Positions 43,001 through 55,376 of a stretch of 64,000 bases of DNA are shown in pieces (position 1 is the stretch's first letter; each line of letters begins with the position of its first letter). The DNA lies in NCBI RefSeq assembly GCF_017654505.1, contig NC_054559.1, positions 12,775,147-12,839,146 on the forward strand, in the 5' to 3' direction. Below the pieces are notes generated by a model. The model was not told the origin of the DNA. It did no database searches and saw only the letters and a list, made by a program, of their open reading frames with translations. This stretch comes from Polyodon spathula. Lineage: Eukaryota; Chordata; Actinopteri; Acipenseriformes; Polyodontidae. Position numbers and translations under genes: made by a program.

Positions 43001-43726
43001 AAGATTACATTGAATGCTTAACACTGGCTCCTTTGTCATTGGTTATTTATTGACTATCACCCACCAGAGTTTGGGCCCTGATGCTTGCGTCCTGCTCCCT
43101 GCCCTGTCATTGCCTATTACCTGGGGAATTGATTAGTGCTGTTTCACTGCTGCATGGTGCTCAAGAAACAAACAAACCACTCTCTGCAAATGTTTAATTT
43201 TAAGCTATGAATGTGACATTTTTCAGCAACAATGAAAAAAAGCAAAAATATTCTACCTGCATCCTCGCTTTTTTTTTTTTTTTTTGGTAAAGCAACAAAG
43301 TTATTTTAAAAACCATCTAGAACACTGCTATATATTACCAGCAAAACAAACAGATCTTGGGCCATCAGTAGATGGGCTGGCTCTTGTTCTTTATAAAGAT
43401 AAGTGAATACTGTAGATTTATAGCAGAACAGCCCCTGAGCTTGGGTGAAAGCACCTTAACCCAGACTTATCATAACAAAAAAAATAATAATAATGCAGTA
43501 TTGCAAAACATCATAAACACTTAACCAGGACCATTACTTGTGGAGTGATAGGCCTACATGCTGTATATTGTATTGTGCCCTGTGTAGTGTGATATGCATT
43601 GTATTGTGATTTTAGTCTTGCACTTCTATAGTCTACATTCAAACCTGAAAATGAACCATGCTGCAAATTAATCAGTTCCCTCTGCCTCCTCCTCTAGGAA
43701 CAGAGAAGTGGTATGTTGGGGGCGGT

Positions 43727-43825
43727 TGTCACCTGGCAAAGTGATTAGCGTGCTGGGCTGCTGTGATTCTTTCTGCAAGTGCAGTGGTCAGAGTGCTGGG
43801 TTGAAATGTTCTTTAGAGGCAAGTG
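43727..43825 (+). repeat. Possible tRNA-derived SINE head
   Basis: cacctggcaaagtgattagc has an A-box-like TGGCNNAGTGATTAGCG and is followed at about 70 bp by gctgggttgaaat, a weak B-box. Comparable cacctgg lead-in to the candidate at 28464-28493. Speculative. Confidence 0.28.
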
Positions 43826-44548
43826 TGTTATTGTAGTGAGTTTTTACAAATGTTACCATTATAAAAGCTGAATGTAATGCACTGCTTGTTTACTAGTTAT
43901 TTTGATTGAACTTGACATATGATGTGCTTTCTGACTTTTTTTTTTGTATCCTGGGATGTGGCTATAGATTGATGTATAACACTGAATCAATAAGGCTATT
44001 TATTCTAAAACATTTGCCCACTTGCTTGGAGATGGCAACAGCTCTTCTATCTTTTTTTTATTGTTAAAAACTGCACGGGACATTGACCTTTTAAACAGTA
44101 GCACTTTTTAAACATAAGCAAAATCATTTGCAACCCAGGCAGATTGACATCCCTGTAAGACATTAGACATTTAGACATTAGAAGAGTTGACCAGACTACC
44201 AGTGGTTTATGAAACAGTGAGGAGAGGTTTTTTTTTTTTTTAACATGTCACCAGTAACCTTTTACAGTTAATGTCTGAAATGGCTGTAATTATTCAATTA
44301 AAGATTGTTTTAGTGAAACAATGAATGGTGTGTTAATAATACTACTGATAAAAAGAAACAGCTGACAGTTGACTGTCTTTGTTTCACATGTATCCTAAAA
44401 TTCAGCAATTGACCCAATGTAACCTCCTTCCAGGTCCTAATCATTACAATTATTTAATGGCCTCTATAAAACCTGGAGGACCTCTGTGGTACTACGGATC
44501 CAAGTCTATTTCCCTTATGGTTCCAGGTATTTTTATAACTCCATCACA

Positions 44549-44580
44549 ATGCATTCTGGTACCTGCAGTCCTGTTAACCA
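44549..44580. repeat. Shared 'gcattctggtac' repeat, copy 1 (ZNF143/SBS-like)
   Basis: caatgcattctggtacctgc agtcctg resembles the reverse complement of the ZNF143/SBS motif (ACTACAANTCCCAGMATGC), with a T in place of one G. A second copy with similar flanks is at 61368-61402. Confidence 0.4.
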
Positions 44581-46069
44581 AAGCATTTGGATGTGAGTTA
44601 ACAAACCCAGGGGGTCATATGGTCACCTGGCATGAAATGATTGTTTCCAATTATAATGTTACAGTGCGCAATATTGACTTTTAACATCCCGCATTTGTCA
44701 CTGCAAAAATTAACCCTTGATCATATTGCTTCTGTTCTTGTTGAGGCTCTATTATTATTGAGGGAGTGCTCAGATTTGTGATGGACATCTACACCTGGTC
44801 AGTGTTTCTTAAAAAATGCTGGGACGGAACTTGGATGTAGTAAGAAGGAAATGCACGTTAACACTAAAAAGAGATCAATATGTGGTAATGTCAAAACTAT
44901 GCCCTTTTCTCTGGGTCAGACATTGCTGGGGGTAATTGTATTCTCTGGGTTTTGTCAATGTTGCAAAACCAACAAACACCTTGAATTGGCTTTCTGCTTT
45001 CACAGAATACACTTCCTGCAGTTTCTTTCAAAACTGATCTTGAATTGGAAGAAAAGCAATACTATGTAACGCCTACTAAGCCACCTGTTTGTTTACAGTG
45101 CACTGTAAAGTTATCCATGGTGTGCTGTAGTGGTTGCCTCTCCGGAGAGTTGATTTAGTTAAATAAAAGAGAGCAAGGTCTCCAACTGACGTCTGCACTT
45201 GTGTCTAAGATACGGTCCGCATGCCTACCTGACTTGAAGTCTTAACGCTGCAGTCTAGCTTAAAGTTGCAGCTTGAGCCAAACTATCAGACCCAATACTG
45301 ACCTCTATCATACGTTCTGTATGTTCACCATTGGCTCATAATCTGTGTATAAAAAGCAATTAAAAAACACTAGACATATGTTGACATAGAAGTTGTATTG
45401 TGGTTCTTTAATGGTGAGTATATGTGATTTATAGTGATGCCAATGCTGTGCATGCATACTCCCTCTATCTTATTTACCTTTTAACAAAATAGTCCGTCAT
45501 GAGCATTGTATCTTATTGCACCTCATGCATCAGGACTATCCCGCGTTTTGTGACTGTATATTTGCGTACAGCACTGAGTGTTATTGCGAAACACAGCAGC
45601 CCTGTGTGGCATCATGCTTTCCATCACAAAGAAGTTTTTAAAATTATTTTTAAAGAATGTGATTCATCACCACCAATGCAGTAATAAGGTTGTGATTCCA
45701 TGTGAAAGGTAGACCTTATGTCTATTTGCTGCATTCGTCTCTTATTGTTGCTAACCACTCGGATATTAGGCAGTTGGAGAAGCAGAGTCAATGAACAGCA
45801 TTGTTAATTGACTCTGTTGGTGGACTTTTTGCTGGATTTCATTTTCTTAGATGTTGACTTTTTATGTAAAAAAGATTTCCTTGAGCCAATATAACAAGCT
45901 TTTGAACCAATCTTGTAAATTCACTAACAAGCATACGAACAGTATGTCTTCAACATGTACGTGTTTTGTTTGTAGGTAATATAATATAATTCAAAGTGTA
46001 GGGTTATTTTTATAGGCTCCTTAACATTTTGTTGGCTTTAATTCAAAAGTCTACTGTGTTGTTGTTGTA

Positions 46070-46450
46070 TTATGGTAAAGCGTGGGAAAAGCATGTCAGT
46101 CTTACAAATTACAGTGACAAACCTGTGAAAGGCAAAAGTGAACTATCTATTAGTTTGGAAACCCTTTCACAAAGCTTTGAATGAGGCAATTGCGTGGACA
46201 TCACCTACTCCATTTCGATGTAAATGTATGTTGAATGCTGTGTAAGTGGTTGTAATTTAAGGAATGATGTTGTTCCAGTTTGAAAAGCTTGATAAATATA
46301 CTGTATCTCCTCATGTAGCAGTTTATCATGGTACATTTACAGTTCACTCTGCATTTGCCTTGTGTACTGTGATGTGACTGTGCTTTACCATACGTCGTTT
46401 GTGCCTTTATGCTGTATGCCTTACTGCACCTTGTTATGCTTTTTGCATAC
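46070..46450. repeat. 'accatg' family tracts, two parts
   Basis: 46070-46135 is minus-oriented (tggtaaagcgtgggaaaagc); 46315-46450 is plus-oriented (atcatggtacatttacagtt, tgctttaccatacgtcgttt). Together they bracket 180 bp of unrelated-looking sequence, as if one element were split or two had inserted head to head. Confidence 0.45.
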
Positions 46451-46699
46451 CAGATAGTAAACCTACAAATATATAGTTCTGCATGAAAGGTATGTGAAAA
46501 TAACTTCATTCTGTCACAATTTAATTATCATTTTTCAAATTATTTTTTATTTGAATTTTATGGAGTGTGAGAAACATGCTCTGTCAATCAGATACAGGTA
46601 CTTAATGTTTGATATGAATCGTTCTGTGGTATTATTTTGGGGGCAGATGAAGCTGGTGTCTGTATCAGTTTGTATCTACTGTTTACTGAATTGTGGTGC

Positions 46700-47069
46700 T
46701 GTCAAAAAAGAATACTGCCGCTTTAAGAGTGGGCTGCTCGGCGTTTGTCTGTTTCAGTTGAGAAGTCCGATTCCGTTTCATGTCTCATTTGGTCTCCTGG
46801 AGACTTTAATGGCAGGTACCAGTGATTACCACTGGAATTGTGTTTTGGTCGATTTAGCTGTCAATTTTTTTCCCCCCATCAAATTATTTTTATTTATTTA
46901 TTGTCATGCTTGATTCCAGTTTCTCCTTCCTGAACCTTATATGGTGAATAACATTCCCGGTGCGGTTTCCGATGGATGCTAATAACATGGCGATTTCGAA
47001 TCGATCTAAAGGCAGAAGATAAAAGAACATCACACATACTCGTAACGTGAACAAGCAGGCTATTGCAAG
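46700..47069 (+). promoter_or_regulatory. FBXL16: Candidate FBXL16 promoter and 5' non-coding exon
   Basis: The FBXL16 coding exon begins three bases after a splice acceptor, so a 5' non-coding exon is required. The nearest upstream site with a near-perfect donor is gcaag/gtaagtgt, splitting at 47069/47070. The bases before it (46700-47069) carry more CpG than the AT-rich surroundings (for example gccgctttaagag, cccggtgcggtttccgatgg, cgatttcgaatcgatc). Other gtaag donors exist farther upstream (for example near 35910), so the assignment is tentative. Confidence 0.35.
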
Positions 47070-48088
47070 GTAAGTGTACAATATAATGAATTATTAAATG
47101 CTGTTCTGTTTTGCTGTGGAAGCTCAGCCATTCATTACGCTCACTAGATACACAGGCATTGCATGAAAATGCCAGTGAATCAGATATCTATTCTTGCTAT
47201 GCTAGAGCCATACTAATACGACTATTAATAATATTAATAATTGTAATAATAATAGTAGTAAATCGCATAGTAATACCGTGTTATTTTGTGAACACATAGC
47301 AGCGAACTCTTAAAATAGATTTTAAAAAAATTCAGTTTAGCTATTAATTTGCTTTTTTTTTTTTAAATTGGAATATAAAGGTTAATACTTTTCATGAAAA
47401 GAAAAAATCTTGGCTCTTATCCAAGTAGGAAAAAAAATCTCAGTGTTATATTATTTTGGGGAAATGACACATGCAAGATGTCTATCATGCAACAGTAATT
47501 TATAGCTATTTTATTCTGAACAGGAAGATAGATCCACTATACAGACAATGTTAGGTCGGGAAGGGATCGTCAACAAATTTCTTTCAGTAAAACCGCTGTA
47601 CATAATTTGTATAACAATCATGTTCTCCCGTCCCGATCAGCTACTATAGATGTTAAGTGGACGTATTGTTTCTTTTTTTTAACAAATATTGTTTGACTAT
47701 TGTTTCTTGTTAGAAGTGTCTTAATAAATACACACGGTCCCTAAAGTGGGTTGAACTTCAACTACTGTTATTGCGGACAAATCTCTCGCATCCCTAGCAA
47801 GATCGCAAAAAAAAAAAAAAAAGAAAAAAAAAGACAAGCAGATGTGACATTTTAACATAATGCAACTGTACAGGTATCCTGCCTGACATTTCACCAATAA
47901 ATTGAATGTGAAGTACAGTGCCATATAAAAATATGTGTAGTATCTTAGAAAATCTATTTGATTGCATTTCAGAGGTACATGTGTTTGGAATGGATTTTAC
48001 TGTTGGAACACATTTGTTGGCACTGCTATGTATGAAACATGGCGAGGTATATCTGGAGTATACATATTTTAAACATACTGTATCTGTG

Positions 48089-48172
<84 letters not shown>

Positions 48173-49139
48173 CCTTTCTTGGGTTTATTAGCCGGTAAGA
48201 GAAGATGCCCAAACTTCCCATTGAAGACATTACACAAGTTATACACAGTGATACCGGAGAACTTTGACTTCTTGAGACACCGTTGGAACAAAAGAGAACA
48301 TCTGTTCCAATAGACGCCATGCCTGCGAGCGATCTTACCCTGCCTGTTAGATACCTCAGTTGCCCTTTTGATCACGGTGGCTACAATTTCATTATCAGGC
48401 CTCTCATTCTGTATGGGTTCCCGCATTGATTTGTAATATAACGTCCTTCCCTGTTGGTGACAATTGTTCACATATTATAAAGGGCTGGGATGTTACAGTC
48501 TGGCGTTCAGTTTAGTGCTCATGATCAGCAGACCACTGGGTAATAGAAAAACAGAGTGGTTGAAAAAAAACAAACATTTGTAATGTGTGTCATTGTTTGA
48601 TATTTGGAGGGGGTGGAGGGTCAGTTAGATGCTGTGAACAATTCACTGTTCAAAGGTTAGAAAAATGCAATCAGTTAGCTTGAAAGACGAGAGTACTACA
48701 TTGTTGGATGTTTCTATGTCACTTTTTTGCGAAACCGTTTCTAAATGTTGGACATGATAAATGGTATTTGTCTTCTGAATGCCACTAGTGTACCCAAATG
48801 ATGCTCCCTTGTGCAACAATGCAGCTGGTTTTCTCTTTCCATAACAGCTATTCATTTTAATCAGAGGCACCTGTGTTGTGAAAATTGACTAAAACGTTTT
48901 GGTGTGATTTATGATGCGTCACTAAAGATTTAAAAAGGATTATTATGAAAAATAACAATACGGGTAGTGTAGTACTTTTTATTTACTTATTTATTTTTAC
49001 ATGCAGTGTTCCAGTTGAAAGATCAGTTTGTCCTTTTAATATTAAACTTGGAATTCTTTTTTGGAAAATAACATACTGGTTGTCATAATCCAGATTGGGT
49101 ACACACAGGTTTAAGTAACCTTTCTCCTCTTTCCATTAG
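47070..49139 (+). other. Upstream region or 5' UTR intron of FBXL16
   Basis: If the exon ending at 47069 is real this is intron 1 (2.07 kb). It contains A- and T-runs and a compound (TA)n(GT)n tract; no coding sequence is recognised. The long minus-strand frame over 47794-48471 reads through the repeat tracts and is spurious. Confidence 0.4.
48094..48171. repeat. Compound (TA)n(GT)n microsatellite
   Basis: About 16 TA units followed by about 21 GT units with one interruption. Both halves are unwinding or Z-DNA prone. It lies about 1 kb upstream of the FBXL16 coding start. Confidence 0.96.
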
Positions 49140-49142
49140 TAA

Positions 49143-49799
49143 ATGTTGAAGATGACCACTCCCAACAACCTCAAGTCACCCTGTGTGCCGAGGAACGGCT
49201 TGGTCAAGCTTCCGGCCCAGCCCAACTGTCTTGGCTCAGCCAGCATCACCAAAGGGACCCCAGCGGCCAAAAACCGCCTGTGCCAGTCCTCCTCCGTGCC
49301 CACCATCCTGCCTCCTGCCAGCCTGCCATGCCACATGGAGCCCCTGCCCGCCACTGCATCCCTCCTGGCAGGCGACCCAGATGATGTCTCCCCCACTTCA
49401 GACCAGCCCCCTTGCAGGAAGCTTTCCAAGCCCTCCCTGGAGCGACAGCTGGTGCTGGACGAGAAGGTTCTCAACCGGCTGCTCTGGTACTTCGCCACGG
49501 TGGAGAAGTGCATCCTGGCCCAGGTGTGTAAGACCTGGAGGAAGGTTCTCTACCAGCCCAAGTTCTGGGAAGGGGTGACGCCCATCCTGCATGCCAAGGA
49601 GCTCTACAGCCTCCTGCCCGGCGGAGAGAAGCAGTTTGTCAGCCTGCAAGCCTTCGCCCTGCGCGGGTTCCACTCCTTCTGCCTGGTGGGGGTCTCTGAC
49701 TTAGACATTTGTGAGTTCATTGACAACTACCCCCTCTCCAAGAAGGGAGTCAGGTCCGTCAGTCTGAAACGGTCAACCATCACAGATGCCGGCTTAGAG
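49143..49799 (+). CDS. FBXL16: FBXL16 coding exon 1: N-terminal linker, F-box, start of LRRs
   Basis: The acceptor tccattag ends at 49139; an in-frame TAA at 49140-49142 sits immediately before ATG 49143, which fixes the upstream limit of the frame. A second in-frame ATG at 49152 (MLKM-) could also be used. It encodes [15 protein letters not shown] and [14 protein letters not shown] (conserved with mammals), a variable Pro/Ser stretch, the F-box region [20 protein letters not shown] with [34 protein letters not shown], and [17 protein letters not shown] into the first LRR. It ends GLE before donor gtatga (49800). Notably GC-rich compared with flanking DNA. Confidence 0.96.
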
Positions 49800-50139
49800 G
49801 TATGATTTTGTTTGTTTGTTTGTTTGTTTATTTATTTATTAAAGTAAAAAAACTAAAGGCTTTCCATAGCAAACCTATGCAAGCCTAGAGATGCCAAAAT
49901 ACCTGTCTGATGCAGTCACACACTGATACACGGTACCATGACAAAAGGGTATTGGCTCATGGCATGTGATAAAAGCCTTACCTCTGTGACATCATTCTAC
50001 TGTATTCCTGTTGTAGTGCACTGCTTTGCCATTTGTGATGATTTGGCAATGGCAGAAACACATGAATACGGGCAGCCTTATCACATATACAAACCGGTAA
50101 ATATCTACACTGAATTCTGGCTTGGGCCTATAGTTCTAG

Positions 50140-50283
50140 GGATTGCATAGCTGTTTCACCCATTCCAGGTTTTACTATGAGCTTGATTAGCACCAGTGTA
50201 TAGGTAGCAAGCTCAGGTGTGTCTTAAACTCATAGTAAATACAGGAATGGATCAAACTGCTATGCAGTTGGAGTCTTATTTCC
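50140..50283 (-). mobile_element. Palindromic MITE-like element, second copy (left end trimmed)
   Basis: Reverse orientation relative to 31679-31840: its complement reads agtttaagacacacctgagc then ttgctacctatacactggtg and ctaatcaagctcatagt, matching the first copy's centre. The right end ggagtcttatttcc is kept; the outer 14 bases are missing from the left end. Inserted in an FBXL16 intron. Confidence 0.72.
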
Positions 50284-52092
50284 TTCACTGGGTTCTGTGC
50301 TGGCTCAATGGAGCTGTTTTCTGGCCGAGCGGTGATAGCAGATGTGATCTCAGAGGGCACTGGACCAGTTCCAGTTTAGTTGCAGAGAGCCTGGTATTAA
50401 AACCAGGTTTGGGAGCAGCTGTGAACAGCAATTTATACTGCGTTTGTACCACAAGCAAGGACCAGAGCCTCAAGTTGACATCCTGATCCTTTGGTGTCTT
50501 ACAGGCTTTTGTTACATATTTATACCTGCCACCTTTGAGAAGATTTTATTAAATGCTTTTTAGGAATCCATTTTGTGTGCTGCAGTATCACAGACACATG
50601 AACCAATTGAACACCTGTGTATTTTTTTAAATTTTTGTACTAAAATATGATTCTTTGACATCATGTACTGCAGCCTTTTACAGTCTAGCCTCCTCTAAAC
50701 AGAAGCTCCTGACAGGCTGCCTTTTGTTCCAGTCTGTTTAAATTCCACTAGGCAGATTTGGATGCAGGTCCGTCATGCATCGTGAACCATGCTTGACACT
50801 TTGTCAGTCTAGAAGCTAAACACTTGTATTATTTCGTGACTGTAGTAGCAGATGATAGGTTGTTCCAGCTTAGAAACATAAAGTTAAAATGTAAACTCTC
50901 TACTATGGTTATATGTAAAAGCAAAGTTAGCAAAAGCTTTACACTATAACTAAGCCAAGTTTGAACTTATCCATGCTGTAGCTGGCGCAACCAAACCCAG
51001 ATCCAAAGGACTACTCCTTTACCTGTAAAATGAAAGATACTTGGCTTCCTACCACTAACCCTCTGTATGATGCAGTTGGAAACTGTTTTCTTTCATAGCC
51101 TTGTTCAGTTGAAAAAGGCTGAATGAAGGATGGGAATGTCCTGTAAGAAATTCCTCCCTGTGTCCAAGGCAAAAGTAGATGAGAGTCTGCGAATATGCAA
51201 TCTATGGATCACAGACCAGGCTTTTTAAAAACTTCCCTCACTCGTATTTCTTTGCCTTGCTAAGGGAGTGGTCAGTGGTGTGTTAAACCCAGGTGCTGCT
51301 CATGAATCCTGCTAACAAACAGTGAATGATAAAGCAGTCATGGACAGTGTGTTGGCTTTTGATGCAGGCTTGTACTGTCACCAGCACAACAGCTGGAATT
51401 AAGACAGCCGAGTTAAGACAATTTCACAATGCTGAACTACCTCTTAGCCCTAGCAGTGGCATGTTATACAGAAACATGCTTCACAGAAGCAATGTGTCTC
51501 TTGTTTCTTTTTTTTCTTTTGTTCTTTGAACAGAGGTACACTTAGCCTTGTGGAGGACCCAGGTGGTGTCACTGTTGTGTTTCACATGCTCTTTGTTCTG
51601 TTCGGTTATGCCCACCCGCCCCCATATTGGGTTACACAGTATTGGATTCCTGTAGTTTCTTTGCCAAGGGAGTTCCTTCTTGATGACAGATCTACAGACC
51701 AGTTTCTGTGCGTTCCTTTAACTGCGGTTGTTTTTTTTTTATATAACTAGACCTTGTGGGAATTAATCCTTTCCGATAGACCAGAACAACAATATCTCAA
51801 TAATTGTGTACAGTGCCTTTTACAGGATTTCAATTAGGTGGGGTCAGGGGAAAAAAAAAAAAAAAACTCATCTAGCAATGGTACACTTAATGAATCTTAC
51901 CAGCTATAATTAAGTTCTCAACACTTTACATATTAAATGGCTTGTATATTGAATAGACTTGGTTTAAAACAAAATTATTTCCTTTTTAATGCAGGGAAAT
52001 CTGATCTCACTCTTGTGGCTGTATAAAAGCCTTTGTGAAATATCAAAGCACTGCTGTCTGCTTGGTCAAGCCTAAGGCTGCGACGAGGCTGT

Positions 52093-52095
52093 CTT

Positions 52096-52130
<35 letters not shown>
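52093..52130. repeat. (TTTA)n microsatellite
   Basis: About nine TTTA units in FBXL16 intron 1; TTTA/TTTG tracts are frequent elsewhere (18380-18398, 35751-35774, 49806-49842, 55763-55783). Confidence 0.93.
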
Positions 52131-52133
<3 letters not shown>

Positions 52134-54143
52134 CATCGATGCCCTTAAAAAGATGTCACCAAAACTAACAGAAGTAATACATTTAGAGCTACTGATAATA
52201 TACTGAATAGGTACTAAATTATAGATAACTATTACTTTATATCAATTAGACAGTAGCATAACTTCTCTAAAAAAAATATGTTGCCTTATTTTCGTCTTGA
52301 TTTGGTGCCAAGTGGTGATAAAAGCACAAAAACAATCCATTGAATGATCAAACAAGTAAATCCAAGTATCGAATGGTTCGTCTTCGACAACAACAACATA
52401 ACTTATTTACAAAAAACAGTCCTGCATTTTCAGTGTCCATTTCATGTATCTTGTTTTTGTTGAGAAACAGGATAGCATCCATATTCTTTGCTTTTAAAGA
52501 GGAACGCAGCTTGTTTACAATCAGCCTCTCATTGGAGATTAACACTGCTGGGATGCTTAAGATGCCTCTGGCCAAGCGGGCTACTTTTGGAAAGATTTTT
52601 GTCGCTGATCCACCATAAGTTTATGTATTGTGATATGAAATTAACTTAATGTTTTTTTGAAATATATGTACATTCGCATAGTCAAAACTCAAGCAGGCGG
52701 AAGGAACTATTTTCAAAAGTACCACAATAAAAAGCAATGCACCTGCTTGACCTTCGACAGTGATCAAACAATGCGATGAATCAATGCATCACCCCAGCCT
52801 TAGTTAAGCTTGGCGTTGTTGGTTTTGAGGGACAGATTGGCTGCCCTTGGACTGTGGTGCCTCTTCAAGTGCCATTCTAAATCACAATTCCAGAGCATGC
52901 TCCCATGCGAAATGGGCTAGGTTTAAGTTTGTTTTTTTACTCAAATGAAAATAAAATGTTACTGTTACAAAACAAAGGAGCTTTATAAGCCTTGAAATTT
53001 AACATTCTTGAAAAAACACAGGATGTTAAAAATATACCAAGAACTGTACACCGAGAATTGTAATGGTTGCTATCGCTGTAGGCAAGTTTTCTAATTATGA
53101 TTTTCAAAATCCATTTGCAGTTTTGTAGAAAATGTCAGTGTTTTTGAGGTTAATTAAATGTTCACATTGTTTTTGTTTGGTAATATAAATGTTTGATGTT
53201 TTAAGTTTAGTGCTCGGGGAGGATGGGTTTGATGAATCTGGTTAAGTACAGATGCTTTACTAGTTTCCCAAGAACCAATGAACACAATCCTGAACTGAAC
53301 AATTATCCTTGCTTTTAGCTTGGAGCCTTGCCTTACAACTGATACACAACCACTGAAGACAGTAGCCACTGTCAAATATTTAGTATTGTGGTGTATTAAC
53401 TAAATAGAAATGCTCTGTAATGAATATTTAAGACAAATAAACTTAGCAGTCGTGCAGCTCTTCTATTCCCTCCCTTGCATTTATATAAGTAACAAAAAAA
53501 AAAAAAAAATTGCTGTCTTGGCCATCTTTGTTACTGGCATCCAGCCAAGTACAGGATCAATTCTGAAACTCTGCTCTGCATGAGAGAATTTCGGAGGGGC
53601 TTGTGGCCAGACTGTCTGGTGAACGCCGTGGTGTCTCCTAAACACTGCTTGCTGTCTAAGGTCGTCTGGTTAGATCTCCCCAACGTTGGATTTAATTCGC
53701 TAACTCATTTGCCTGTTGAGTTTGGTATGATTGTGTGGATGCATTACATTTGTAAAAGTGTTCATGTTGTTTTCTTCATTTCTGGGTGATGTTTAGAGAG
53801 CAGGCACCTGTATTGGGGAGTTCCAATATCATCAAGGGCATGCACACCTTTCATGATTTAATTTGGCATGGGAATAATGAAAATGTATTTTCACAGAAAA
53901 ACCCTGCCTCTATAAGACAATGCATGGTAATAGACATACAAAATGTAGAGAGTATTTGGTCCAGTAATAGACCCATGATTTACTAATTGCCCACTGATTA
54001 ATACCACACAACTGTTTTTCAATATGTACAATAGCCTTCAAAAGTTCATTCACACTGGTTTTGTTGCTGTGAAGGAATTTACAGAATGCCTTAAAAGCTC
54101 TTGGTTCTCTCCTCTTTCCCATTTCCCTGCTCCCGTCCCTCAG

Positions 54144-54652
54144 GTGATGCTGGAGCAGATGCAGGGCCTGGTGCACCTGGAGCTGTCTGGCTGCAATGAC
54201 TTCACAGAGGCGGGGCTGTGGTCCAGCCTGAACGCGCGGCTCACCTCCCTGAGCGTTAGCGATTGCATCAATGTGGCGGATGATGCCATCGCTGCCATCT
54301 CCCAGCTCCTGCCCAACCTGTCCGAGCTGAGCCTGCAGGCCTACCACGTGACTGACACAGCCATGGCCTACTTCACTGCCAAGCAGGGCTACACCACCCA
54401 CACGCTGCGCCTGCACTCCTGTTGGGAGATCACCAACCACGGCGTGGTCAACATGGTGCACAGCCTGCCCAACCTCACCGCCCTCAGCCTGTCAGGCTGC
54501 TCCAAGATCACCGATGACGGCGTGGAGCTGGTGGCGGAGAACCTTCGCAAGCTGCGCAGCCTAGACCTGTCCTGGTGCCCCCGCGTCACAGACATGGCGC
54601 TGGAGTACATCGCCTGTGACCTACACAAGCTTGAGGAGCTCATACTGGACAG
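54144..54652 (+). CDS. FBXL16: FBXL16 coding exon 2: main leucine-rich repeats
   Basis: 509 bp between acceptor cctcag (54143) and donor gtaggg (54653), phase 0 in, 2 out. It encodes [52 protein letters not shown] and [20 protein letters not shown], then [20 protein letters not shown] and [20 protein letters not shown]: about six LRRs of the cysteine-containing type (LxxLxLxxCxxITDxGL). Very GC-rich third positions; the long minus-strand open frames over it are shadows of that composition. Conservation with mammals is nearly complete. Confidence 0.97.
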
Positions 54653-55291
54653 GTAGGGATGTTTGCCCATCGGTTAATACATGGCAGCTCTCTTAGGACA
54701 GCTATCCTCCAAGAGCCATACTGAAAAACCAGGTAGTTTTTATAAAGCCATACAAAAAAAATATATATACTTTACTAAAAAACTGACTAAATAGTAGCAT
54801 CTACCCTAAGAAACCACTTCAGTCAATGTCAATATGCTGCATTTTCACTGTACAGTAGTCTCTGCGTATAGGAACACCTCCTAAGCAAACACTTCGGCTT
54901 AGGGAACAACGTTGTGGTGAAACGGAATTTCCCCATTGTAAATGCTCCGCCTAAAGGAACAGGAACTTTGCTAAAAAGAACACCTTTCTGGCACAGGTAG
55001 CGATTCATTGTCATGAGTAATACATACATTTGTAATTATTGATTCATATTGTGATTGGCCTTGGCATATTGTTTCAAGTGGTCAACTCTGTCTAAGAGAA
55101 CACTTCGGCTAAAAGATCTCTTTGCTTTCTTACTGAGGGGTGTTCTCTTCACCAGAGACTACTGTACTTGCTTTTTTTTTTTTTTTACCAAAGAAAGAGC
55201 CATGTTGTGGAACACAGTGAGTCTGTTAAATGCCTTCACCTGCAGTCCTATGCTGTGCCCTTGCCCTCACCTCTGCTCTTGCCCGCCCCAG
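54653..55291 (+). other. FBXL16: FBXL16 intron 2
   Basis: 0.64 kb from donor gtaggg to acceptor gccccag. Half of it is the Tigger-like element; a T-tract (55172-55186) and a C-rich stretch precede the acceptor. Confidence 0.95.
54853..55164. mobile_element. Tigger/pogo-like non-autonomous DNA transposon
   Basis: The 312-bp unit starts CAGTAGTCTCTGCGTATAGG and ends in GAGACTACTG, giving inverted ends, and is flanked by TA on both sides (54851-54852 and 55165-55166), the target duplication of Tc1/mariner/pogo elements. The CAGTAGTC end is that of MER2/Tigger-type pogo elements. Repeated inner words (agaacacttcggctaaaaga) are typical of this group. No coding capacity. It lies within FBXL16 intron 2. 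Confidence 0.82.
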
Positions 55292-55376
55292 GTGTGTTCG
55301 GATCACAGATACAGGTCTCGGGTACCTCTCCACCATGTCATCCCTCCGCAGCCTCTACCTGAGGTGGTGCTGCCAG
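55292..55376 (+). CDS. FBXL16: FBXL16 coding exon 3: one LRR
   Basis: 85 bp; its first base completes the Arg codon split with exon 2, then [17 protein letters not shown] and [11 protein letters not shown]. Donor gtatgt at 55377. Phase 2 in, 0 out. The frames named by longer open stretches here (55055-55510, 55230-55427) are in part different frames or run through intron. Confidence 0.96.

Larger units (their letters stand above)
30591..46690. other. Intergenic DNA, right half
   Basis: No coding exon recognised on either strand. Seen: long microsatellites, one full palindromic element (31679-31840), a C19 run (32854-32872), a perfect CRE, a 58-bp minisatellite, several 'accatg' copies, and at 36628-36880 an unnamed repeat beginning caatcagctttatttttgtg. 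Further blocks (37300-41700, 42400-46000) show only AT-rich unique-looking sequence. Confidence 0.5.
49800..54143 (+). other. FBXL16: FBXL16 intron 1 of the coding region
   Basis: 4.3 kb. Starts with TTTG/TTTA units, contains the second copy of the palindromic element (50140-50283), (TTTA)n at 52093-52130 and A-runs at 51851-51866 and 53494-53509. No extra exon fits the 0-0 phase. Confidence 0.9.

Noticed and set aside
46494..46913. 139-codon plus-strand open frame
   Set aside because: No recognisable domain; low-complexity Phe-rich start. Overlaps a candidate promoter block and looks like chance.
47794..48471. 225-codon minus-strand open frame
   Set aside because: It reads through A-runs and the (TA)n(GT)n microsatellite; the translation is largely His-Thr and Ile-Tyr repeats with no domain.
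49136..49578. Long alternative-frame and antisense open frames over FBXL16 exon 1
   Set aside because: Produced by GC-rich composition of the real exon; only frame 49143 matches the family and splices in phase.
53910..54461. 183-codon minus-strand open frame over FBXL16 exon 2
   Set aside because: Shadow of a GC-rich, strongly conserved plus-strand exon.
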